Shown here in pieces: positions 7,983 to 13,993 of a stretch of DNA of 16,506 bases. Made by a program: the position numbers and the translations under genes. Source of the stretch: CAYQJV01 sp964417925 (lineage in GTDB: Bacteria > Hydrothermota > Tepidihabitantia > B3-TA06 > CAYQJV01); NCBI GenBank assembly GCA_964417925.1, contig CAYQJV010000037.1, forward strand, positions 1 to 16,506, read 5' to 3'. The notes beneath the pieces are model-generated. The model did no database searches. It was not told where the DNA came from and worked only from the letters and a program-made list of their open reading frames with translations. Each line of letters begins with the position of its first letter. Within the stretch, counting starts at the first letter, position 1.

Positions 7983-8748
7983 TTTTAGCCCCTACAATTT
8001 TATTATTTTCATTTTTCACCACCTCTATCATCCCAAATCCCTGAGAGTTTTTTGCGCCAAGACCTGTATCGTATGCTGTTTTTATCAATTCTTTTGATCC
8101 CTTCAATCGGTATATTCCTGACCATGCTTTTATAACAGTATCTTTGTAAAAAAGCACATGCATGTTGCGATTGCTTACCTTTTCTGGTATTATTGAAAAC
8201 TTATCGTCCTCTGGTTCCTTTCCATGTATTAAAAAATACTTTTTCAAAAGATTTTTTCTTATTAATGCTGAAAACTCTTTTTCAAATGGTGAGTAATAAT
8301 AGGTTTTTTTCTTTTTGTCAGAGGTTTCAAGGGTTGAGTAAACTGTTATAGGGGAGAGGGTTTTTATGAAAATTTCATCTGCGTCAGGTAATGAATAGAA
8401 AACTTCTATTGTTGAAAGAAATATTCTGCATCCATTAAGGTTTAATATCTTTTTCTTTACAATATTGGATGCAAATGATTCAAGAAGTTCTATTAATGGT
8501 GAGGCAATGAATAAAGTTATTTCATCGCTAAAGATGAAACTACTTTCTTTCCTTTTTTGCTTCCCAAAAATTCTTGAAAATGTAAATAGTTTGAAATGTC
8601 TTTTACCTATAATTTTACCTTTTTTGTGAAGTTCTTCTGCCAGGGCTTCATCAAGATTACGGTAGATAAAACTTTGAATAACGTAGTTATAGTGTACGGG
8701 TAATTTTATACTTCGTTCTTCTGAGAAAAATCTTACCTTTATCCTCAT
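7975..8748 (-). CDS. cas6: Cas6 CRISPR repeat endoribonuclease
   Basis: Cas6 cuts the CRISPR transcript within each repeat to make crRNA for the effector complex. The 257-aa length is normal. Family features in order are HYNYVIQSFIYRNL (19-32), LHKKG with H41, FKLFTFSRI (52-60), SPITVYSTL (132-140), and the C-terminal glycine-rich loop AYDTGLGAKNSQGFGM (225-240). By position Y29 and H41 correspond to the catalytic Tyr and His known in archaeal Cas6. A lysine nearby (K45 or K49) could be the third residue. It is the first gene of the minus-strand operon, directly behind a near-consensus promoter, with AAGGG 7-8 bases before the ATG. It is much more AT-rich than cmr1 and resembles the AAA+ gene and the right-hand operon in base use. 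Confidence 0.92.
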   Translation of the reverse strand: MRIKVRFFSEERSIKLPVHYNYVIQSFIYRNLDEALAEELHKKGKIIGKRHFKLFTFSRIFGKQKRKESSFIFSDEITLFIASPLIELLESFASNIVKKKILNLNGCRIFLSTIEVFYSLPDADEIFIKTLSPITVYSTLETSDKKKKTYYYSPFEKEFSALIRKNLLKKYFLIHGKEPEDDKFSIIPEKVSNRNMHVLFYKDTVIKAWSGIYRLKGSKELIKTAYDTGLGAKNSQGFGMIEVVKNENNKIVGAKNV

Positions 8749-8769
8749 GTGTTTACCCTTCTTTGGAAA

Positions 8770-8797
8770 AGTATATGGAATAATTATAGGATGTCAA
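8770..8797 (-). promoter_or_regulatory. Sigma-70-type promoter for the cas6-cmr operon
   Basis: On the minus strand TTGACA (8797-8792) is separated by 16 bases from TATACT (8775-8770), a near-consensus -35/-10 pair. The predicted start, about 7 bases further on, leaves a leader of roughly 14 bases before the cas6 ATG at 8748. This is the best promoter match I see in the window, and it separates the cas genes from the AAA+ gene upstream. Confidence 0.7.
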
Positions 8798-8838
8798 GAA
8801 AATGTTTTTTTATTAATATGCTTACTGGAACAAAAACT

Positions 8839-10029
8839 TTATATGGTTATAAATCCAATGGGTGGCGGTGCTTCTATGGGGCTTATTCTTTTTTCACTTT
8901 TTGCAATAGAGTAAAGTTCTGCAAGGGTTATCTTATTTTTCGTAATAACGTCCTTTATTCTGTTTTGGATACCATAAAAGTTCATCCATTCTCTTATATC
9001 CTTTTCGTTACTGAAAGGCAGAAACTTTATATGGGCAAAGAGCCTTCCATTTCTTATCAAGGCAGGATCTATTTTGTTAATGGATAGATTTGTTGTTAAA
9101 ATAAAAAGAACCTTAAGGGAAAGAAGCCCAGAACTGTAATTCAATAGTCTTGATAATGCAATGCTTCTTTTACCATCTTCTGAAAAAATGAGTGGGTCAA
9201 CGTCCTCCATTATAAGAATCGTTCTTTTTCCGTAATCTCTTTTGCTGAAGTTCAACAAGTCAATAAATCTGAGATTCAATGCAGCCTCTCCTATAAAATA
9301 CTTTATAATTGGACTTTCTTTGTGGTGAATTATTGAGAGTAATCTTTTTATGTAGTACGTTTTTCCTGTACCAGGAGGGCCCTCAAGAATGATTACACTG
9401 GAGTCCATTTCCCTTCCATGAAGGAGTTTATCAAGTTTCTTTTCAAACTTTATGATTGAATTTCTTATAGGTGCATAGTTAATAAGAGGATAGTGCTTTT
9501 CGTAATCCTTGAATACCTTTATGGTATAACAACTCTTTGTAGGTTTTTTTCTTTCATAATAGTCTTTTATTTCAAGGGTTATATCAAAATATGGACTTTC
9601 CTCGGTTTTTATTTTTCTGTTTTTCTTAAATTTATGGTGTATTTTTATTATTGATTTGATAAATCTAAAAAGAGGAGGAAAGGAAAGTATAGAAGATGGA
9701 GAGAAAATATCAAGCTGGACCTGGGGATGAGCAAAAGGAGAGAGGTCTGAGATGCCAATGTGGGCTTTGATCATTATTTTTTTATTTTGGACTTTCCATT
9801 TGAAGTATACAGAACATGAACGAACAGTATAAATAACCTTTTCAACCTTTCCTTCCTTTTCAAGGGTTTCTTTTAAAAGTTTGATAAGAGGGATTTCTTT
9901 AAGGTCTGTATCAAACATGTATGTATAAGAATACGGTTTTTCTGCTACTTCCTTTATGAAGTTACTTATCATTACTTCGTCAGGGTACTCTATTTTATAA
10001 AAAATCGTTAAAGTTTCGTTTCTTTTCAT
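8839..10029 (-). CDS. AAA+ ATPase with uncharacterised N-terminal region
   Basis: A 396-aa ATPase. Residues 1-200 are not recognisable: mixed alpha/beta, basic, with no signal or clear membrane helix, ending before PLINYAPIRNSIIKFEKKLD. The AAA+ core is clear: Walker A GPPGTGKT (217-224), Walker B ILIMEDVD with E275 and D276 (271-278), sensor 1 ILTTN (310-314), and DPALIRNGRLF (321-331) with candidate arginine fingers. This core resembles classical AAA proteins such as BCS1-like or 26S-type remodelling ATPases. The substrate is unknown. The gene has no Shine-Dalgarno sequence. A TAAAAT box ends 6 bases before the ATG, suggesting a leaderless message. It lies between the CRISPR operon and a divergent SMC/nuclease operon, so it may serve either or stand alone. 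I do not know it as a Cas ancillary gene. Confidence 0.85.
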   Translation of the reverse strand: MKRNETLTIFYKIEYPDEVMISNFIKEVAEKPYSYTYMFDTDLKEIPLIKLLKETLEKEGKVEKVIYTVRSCSVYFKWKVQNKKIMIKAHIGISDLSPFAHPQVQLDIFSPSSILSFPPLFRFIKSIIKIHHKFKKNRKIKTEESPYFDITLEIKDYYERKKPTKSCYTIKVFKDYEKHYPLINYAPIRNSIIKFEKKLDKLLHGREMDSSVIILEGPPGTGKTYYIKRLLSIIHHKESPIIKYFIGEAALNLRFIDLLNFSKRDYGKRTILIMEDVDPLIFSEDGKRSIALSRLLNYSSGLLSLKVLFILTTNLSINKIDPALIRNGRLFAHIKFLPFSNEKDIREWMNFYGIQNRIKDVITKNKITLAELYSIAKSEKRISPIEAPPPIGFITI

Positions 10030-10035
10030 AGAGTG

Positions 10036-10063
10036 ATTTTAGCCAAAAATTTTAAAAATTCAA
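10036..10063 (-). promoter_or_regulatory. Candidate leaderless promoter of the AAA+ gene
   Basis: On the minus strand TTGAAT (10063-10058), a 16-base spacer and TAAAAT (10041-10036) lie so that only six bases (CACTCT) separate the -10 box from the ATG at 10029. Transcription would begin at or next to the start codon, and no ribosome binding site is present. Both facts fit a leaderless mRNA. The AT-rich context makes chance matches likely, so this remains a prediction. Confidence 0.45.
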
Positions 10064-10081
10064 AAGATAAGTTTTTTTATA

Positions 10082-10104
10082 TTTTGGGGAAAATTTTCCC
10101 AAAA
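10082..10104. promoter_or_regulatory. Palindrome between divergent promoters (candidate operator)
   Basis: A perfect 14-bp palindrome, GGGAAAATTTTCCC, lies at 10087-10100. It is extended by TTTT on the left and AAAA on the right with one unpaired G (10086). It sits between the candidate -35 boxes of the AAA+ gene and of the right-hand operon, so a dimeric regulator bound here could control both. It is neither followed by a T-run typical of a terminator nor inside a gene. Confidence 0.5.
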
Positions 10105-10113
10105 ACTTCTCTT

Positions 10114-10141
10114 TTGCATTTTTTATTTATTCAAGTAGAAT
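10114..10141 (+). promoter_or_regulatory. Candidate promoter of the SMC/nuclease operon
   Basis: TTGCAT (10114-10119), a 16-base spacer and TAGAAT (10136-10141) form a moderate sigma-70-like match. The expected start lies near 10148, directly before AAGGAGGTG, giving a very short leader. The -35 box is weak, so an activator or a different sigma factor is possible. Confidence 0.4.
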
Positions 10142-10158
10142 AACAAAAAGGAGGTGAA

Positions 10159-10362
10159 ATGGATAATCTTGAACTACTTAAAGAACTTAAACAAAAGGTT
10201 ACGACAGAAATAGCAAAAGCAATTATTCAAGAAATGATAGATAAATACCACACAACAGCCTATGTAGATATCAAAAAAGAAATTGAGATAAAAATTCAGA
10301 AAATAAAAGAAAAATTTTATGAAATTGAAAATAAGATGATAAAGGAGGAACTGTGTGGATAG
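10159..10362 (+). CDS. Small helical protein heading the SMC/nuclease operon
   Basis: A 67-aa protein that I do not recognise. It is rich in Lys, Glu and Ile and appears almost entirely alpha-helical; residues 37-62 (VDIKKEIEIKIQKIKEKFYE and following) show the heptad spacing of a coiled coil. It has no signal peptide, no membrane segment, and one cysteine near the end. The ATG follows a perfect AAGGAGGTGAA ribosome binding site, and the end overlaps the GTG start of the ATPase gene by 10 bases, so it is certainly translated with it. It may be a small adaptor or inhibitor bound to the coiled coil of the ATPase. The start and coding status are well supported; the role is inference. Confidence 0.75.
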   Translation: MDNLELLKELKQKVTTEIAKAIIQEMIDKYHTTAYVDIKKEIEIKIQKIKEKFYEIENKMIKEELCG

Positions 10363-12449
10363 AAAAAATATGTGTTGAGGGATTCAGAGGGTATCCTAAA
10401 AGGGTAGAGTTTGAGTTTAACTGTAAGCCATTTGTCTTTATATTCGGAGATAATAAATCAGGAAAGAGCAGTTTGCTTAATGCAATTGAATGGACGTTAT
10501 TTGGAGAAAAGATAGCAGAGGAAAAGTCAACAAGGATTCCGGAAAGGAAGTCCTGGGCGATAAGGAATTTCAGAGCAAAAAGAACAGAGGCAGAGATTGT
10601 ATTGAAAGATAGAGAAGGTAAAACAGTTACTGTGAGGGCAGAAATTAAAAGGGCTCAGAAAAAGACAGAGATTAAAATAATGAACTCAGAACTATCTCCT
10701 GAGGAGTATTTTAAAATCAACCTTAGAGATTTTATGGCAGGAATTCACCTGCATCAGGAGGTTTTGAGAAAGTTTATAACAGCTCCTCCCCAGGAGAGAG
10801 GAGAAGTTCTGGTGCGACTTCTTGGTCTTTCTGTTTTAAAAAATCTGGAACTCGTATCCAGAGAGGTTACAGTTCCTTTAAAAGAGGAGGTAGAGAGAAT
10901 AAAATTAGACCTGCAGAGTGTGATAAATGAAAAGCGAAAGATTTATGAAAATGAGATAAAAAATATAAAAGAAACACTTAAAATAGAAGATTTCAAAGAA
11001 GAACTTATTTCTGAAAAAAAGAAGGAGATTGAGGATACCCTTTCTGATATTTATGAAAAATATGGAATGGATTACAAAAGATGGCAGGGAGTTTTTTCTG
11101 GGAAAGATTTTGGAGAGTTCTTTGGGCATGTGGAGAAAAATATAAGAAGTCTTAGAACGAAAATTCCTGTGTATAAAGAGTACCAGTTTCTTTCAGGCAG
11201 AAAGGAAAGCATCAAAAAGTTTAAAGGGTCCCTTGAGACAATTAAAAAGGAGATTGAAAGCGAAAATAAGAAAATAAGGGAGATTGAAAATAGATACGGA
11301 GTAAAAGAAGAGATTGAAAGAAAACTTGAAACGATTGAAAGAGAAATAGAAAGGATAGATAGAGAAATAGAGATGGTAAACCTTCTTGCCTCAATTTATG
11401 AGCGGATGCTTTCATGGATTAAAACCCAGGAAAGTATTGAAACCTGTCCGATATGCGGGGCAAATACATCAAAGGAGGGAATCCTTGCAAATATTCATTT
11501 GAGAAACGCAGAGGTGTCTGAAGATAGAATAAAGGAACTTAATGAAGAAAAAAGGAAAAAAGAAGAACAGATGAAGGAGTTGAAAAAATGTATAAAGGAG
11601 ATTACGCTGATTGAAAAGAACATAAAGACCCTTGAAGAAAGAAAGGAAAATATAAGAAAAGAACTCACAGAGTTTTTCAAAGAGGATATTCACTATGCAA
11701 CAGACCTTCTTAGTTATATTAACTTAAAGGAGAAAGAAACCGATGAGAAAATAAAAGAGATAGAGGAGCAGGTTAAAAACGCAGAGAAGATATTTACAGA
11801 AATTGACTGCAGATTGAAGGAGCTTGAAGGACTTTTAAAAATCAAGGAGTATGATGCTAAAATTAAAAATCTGCATGAAAAAGCAAAGAAGGTGATACAG
11901 GAGATAAAAAAGGTGGAACAGGAAAGCAAAGCATTGGTAAATGCCATTGATGAAATAGCGGAAAAATCAAAAGAACTTGCGAATTTAAAGACCAGGGAAG
12001 TATTTGAAAAGATAAAGGATAGGATATGCAGATACTTTATGGATATAACCCAGAGGACTGATTTTGAAGAGCTTTTCCTTGATCCTAATGGGTATACCAT
12101 AAAGGCAAAAAATGGCGATGAGGAAAGACCCATAATGACATTTTTCAATCAGGCTGATATGAATGCATCTGCTCTTGCCATATTCCTTGCTCTTGCAATT
12201 CAAGAACCTGTACATAAACTTGGTTTTATAATCCTTGATGATCCATCTCAGAGTCTTGATTCAGAATACAAAAAAAGACTTGCAAAGGTGCTTGAGGATG
12301 TGATAGAAAAAGGAAACAAACAGGTGATAGTTGCAACAATGGACAGGGAGTTTCAGGAAATTCTAAAAAATACTCTAAAAAGTAAAAAGATTTTTTATTT
12401 AAAAAACTGGACCCCTGAGATTGGTCCTGAGATTGAGGTGAGAGAATGA
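10353..12449 (+). CDS. Rad50/SMC-like ATPase with zinc hook
   Basis: A 698-aa ATPase of the Rad50/SMC group. These proteins bind DNA ends or loops and use ATP to control a partner nuclease. The head is formed by Walker A GDNKSGKS (32-39), a Q-loop glutamine (HLHQEVL, Q135), and a C-terminal Walker B GFIILDDPSQSLD (624-636) with D629 and D630. The signature region, FNQADMNASALAIFLALAI (598-616), departs from the classic SGGQ. Two coiled-coil arms (about 175-360 and 380-550) flank CPIC at 365-368, the zinc hook. The usual H-loop histidine is M663 (IVATMDREF). The start is a GTG 5 bases behind AAGGAGGAA, overlapping the 67-aa gene, and the stop overlaps the nuclease gene as ATGA. It is much shorter than RecN or SbcC, about the size of LmuB-type defence proteins. 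The partner is most likely the adjacent PD-(D/E)XK protein. Confidence 0.88.
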   Translation: MWIEKICVEGFRGYPKRVEFEFNCKPFVFIFGDNKSGKSSLLNAIEWTLFGEKIAEEKSTRIPERKSWAIRNFRAKRTEAEIVLKDREGKTVTVRAEIKRAQKKTEIKIMNSELSPEEYFKINLRDFMAGIHLHQEVLRKFITAPPQERGEVLVRLLGLSVLKNLELVSREVTVPLKEEVERIKLDLQSVINEKRKIYENEIKNIKETLKIEDFKEELISEKKKEIEDTLSDIYEKYGMDYKRWQGVFSGKDFGEFFGHVEKNIRSLRTKIPVYKEYQFLSGRKESIKKFKGSLETIKKEIESENKKIREIENRYGVKEEIERKLETIEREIERIDREIEMVNLLASIYERMLSWIKTQESIETCPICGANTSKEGILANIHLRNAEVSEDRIKELNEEKRKKEEQMKELKKCIKEITLIEKNIKTLEERKENIRKELTEFFKEDIHYATDLLSYINLKEKETDEKIKEIEEQVKNAEKIFTEIDCRLKELEGLLKIKEYDAKIKNLHEKAKKVIQEIKKVEQESKALVNAIDEIAEKSKELANLKTREVFEKIKDRICRYFMDITQRTDFEELFLDPNGYTIKAKNGDEERPIMTFFNQADMNASALAIFLALAIQEPVHKLGFIILDDPSQSLDSEYKKRLAKVLEDVIEKGNKQVIVATMDREFQEILKNTLKSKKIFYLKNWTPEIGPEIEVRE

Positions 12450-12931
12450 GATACGAGACATACCGAGCATTGAAAAATCTGTTTGAGAACGTTTTGAATG
12501 GTAATTCCAGAAAGTACGGTCATGTGGTTCAGAATCTACTTAAAAAGGCTTTTGAGAAAAAGGGATACATGGTTGAGTCATTACAGCACGAGGGGATTGA
12601 TTTGAAGATAAACAAAGGGGATAAAAAATTTATTCTGGAAGTTAAAACATCGGTAAAGACAACAAAGATAAACCTTTCTTCCCATGATATAAACAAAATT
12701 CAGCATGCTGAGAAGATGTATGATAATTACAAAACAGGTATTGCAGTACTTATTCTGCTTGAAACAGAGGAATGGATCTTTGGAAGGTTAAAAAGATATA
12801 GACCAGGCAATATATATCCATCTTTTGACCTTGATACAGAGGATTTTTCAATTTTAAAAGATGAAGTAGAAGATGTTTTTGAAGAGCTTGTTATTGAGGC
12901 AGAAAGAGAAAATTTTGACAGTTACATTTAA
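12446..12931 (+). CDS. Small PD-(D/E)XK nuclease
   Basis: A 161-aa protein with the core of the PD-(D/E)XK restriction-endonuclease fold. A helix (KYGHVVQNLLKKAFEKKGYM, 23-42) is followed by the catalytic strand pair HEGIDLKINKGDKKFILEVK, giving D52, E65 and K67. A helix with Q86 after the core (HDINKIQHAEKMY) is typical of Mrr-like and Hjc-like members. It probably cuts DNA as the effector of the upstream ATPase, with which it shares an ATGA stop/start overlap. The acidic C-terminal tail (about 130-161) may be regulatory. A structural rather than cleaving role is possible if metal binding is weak, but all three core residues are present. Confidence 0.82.
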   Translation: MRYETYRALKNLFENVLNGNSRKYGHVVQNLLKKAFEKKGYMVESLQHEGIDLKINKGDKKFILEVKTSVKTTKINLSSHDINKIQHAEKMYDNYKTGIAVLILLETEEWIFGRLKRYRPGNIYPSFDLDTEDFSILKDEVEDVFEELVIEAERENFDSYI

Positions 12932-12941
12932 AAGGAAAAGT

Positions 12942-13061
12942 ATGGAGATAATAACGAGTTTTTTATTTGGAAGTGTTATTGGAATTGATGGGAATAGTAG
13001 TTCTTTCAATTTTCCAAATGAAAGGTATAGGAAATGGGAGAGAATATGGGCAAAAAGATGA
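12942..13061 (+). CDS. Possible 39-aa peptide between nuclease and DNA-binding gene
   Basis: This short open frame begins at ATG 12942, 7 bases after AAAAGG. It encodes MEIITSFLFGSVIGIDG, then a polar stretch ending in WERIWAKR. Its TGA overlaps the ATG at 13058, an in-frame internal start of the next gene, in the ATGA arrangement used elsewhere in this operon. It fills a gap of about 110 bases in an otherwise overlapping gene string. The first 15 residues are hydrophobic. I recognise no family, and the frame could be chance. Confidence 0.3.
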   Translation: MEIITSFLFGSVIGIDGNSSSFNFPNERYRKWERIWAKR

Positions 13062-13993
13062 AAGTTGAAACTGCAGAAAAACTTTTTGAGAGGTTGTTTG
13101 AATACTTAGAAAAAGCGGATAATATAGCCGAGAAGGCAGATGCTGAAGTTTTGGAAGAGTTCTTTGATAGCCTGTTGGAATACATGGAAAAAATGGGTGA
13201 TATAGTGGCATCTCCTGGAGAAGAATTTATTCCGATGAACTATTTTGAACTCACAATGGACCCATGGGTTCTTACATTCGTAAAAAGGCTCATTCCAAAT
13301 CTTTTAGTATATTTGAGCAGACAGAAAGAGTTGTCTCTGAGTATTGATATTGATAAGGGAGTGGTTAAATTAAATAGGGGAAAAAAGAAGTTTACGATTG
13401 CCGAGATGATAGAGCGGATTTTGAAAATGGCAAACAGACCCCTCACTTTAAAAACAATAAGAGCAAGCCTCTGCTGGATGAAATTTGAGTTAATATCAAA
13501 TAAAACAATTACATCGGTTCTTACCAAAAGCAAAAGGTTCAAAAAGTTTTCAGGAAAGAGATGGGGACTTTCAGAATGGGATGAAAACGAGTTTCCTCCT
13601 GTTGCAGAGGTTGAGATAGATTTTTATAATCATCAGAACAAAACCATAACCATAACTAAAGCACTTTCTGAAATAATAGGGGATAACCCCCAGGTTGAAG
13701 TGATTGATGAGTTTGAAAAGAAATATGTTTTTCACAGGGCCTCTGGTTATCTTACCGGAGTAGCGAGTTTCTTTAAGGAACATCTTTTGCAACCAGGGGA
13801 TATGCTTCTCTTTACAAAAATGGATGGAAAGATAAGGGTATTTATATTTCCTTATGTTTACTATTCAAAATACTTTTATAGGGAACTTGATGAAAAGTAT
13901 AACGAAACTGTAGCCTTTATTAGGGCTTTTAAGAAACTGTTTACAAAAGCTGAAAACAGAAAGGAGGATAAAAATGAAGGTGGTTCAATTTGA
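13046..13993 (+). CDS. Predicted DNA-binding protein: winged-helix-like segment plus B3/AbrB-like barrel
   Basis: A protein of about 315 aa that I cannot assign to a named family. The N-terminal 60 residues are an amphipathic helical pair with a weak internal repeat (FERLFEYLEKADNIA and FDSLLEYMEKMGDIV). The segment KKFTIAEMIERILKMANRPL (114-133) through FKKFSGKRWGLSEW (165-178) has the helix-helix-wing pattern of winged-helix domains such as HARE-HTH. The C-terminal part (about 186-268), with ASGYLTGVASFFKEHLLQPG then DMLLF, resembles B3/AbrB-type pseudobarrels. Both suggest DNA recognition, either as the targeting subunit or as the operon's regulator. Starts are possible at 13034, 13046 and 13058. 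GGGAGAGAAT places the best ribosome binding site before 13046. It overlaps the next gene by 20 bases. Confidence 0.65.
   Translation: MGKKMKVETAEKLFERLFEYLEKADNIAEKADAEVLEEFFDSLLEYMEKMGDIVASPGEEFIPMNYFELTMDPWVLTFVKRLIPNLLVYLSRQKELSLSIDIDKGVVKLNRGKKKFTIAEMIERILKMANRPLTLKTIRASLCWMKFELISNKTITSVLTKSKRFKKFSGKRWGLSEWDENEFPPVAEVEIDFYNHQNKTITITKALSEIIGDNPQVEVIDEFEKKYVFHRASGYLTGVASFFKEHLLQPGDMLLFTKMDGKIRVFIFPYVYYSKYFYRELDEKYNETVAFIRAFKKLFTKAENRKEDKNEGGSI

Noticed and set aside
8839..10029. CARF or other cyclic-oligoadenylate-binding domain in the AAA+ protein
   Set aside because: I could not identify a Rossmann-type CARF pattern in the N-terminal 200 residues, and the Cas10 palm appears inactive.
10082..10104. 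Terminator for a transcript crossing the divergent region
   Set aside because: The palindrome is AT-rich in its centre, has no loop and no following T-run on either strand, so an operator fits better.
11469..12148. Minus-strand Phe/Ser-rich open frames opposite the Rad50/SMC-like gene
   Set aside because: These are shadows of Lys/Glu-rich coiled-coil codons read backwards.
12915..12950. Internal promoter TTGACA near the end of the nuclease gene
   Set aside because: The only nearby -10-like words (TATGGA or TAATAA) are at poor spacing (20 bases or more), so an internal promoter is not supported.
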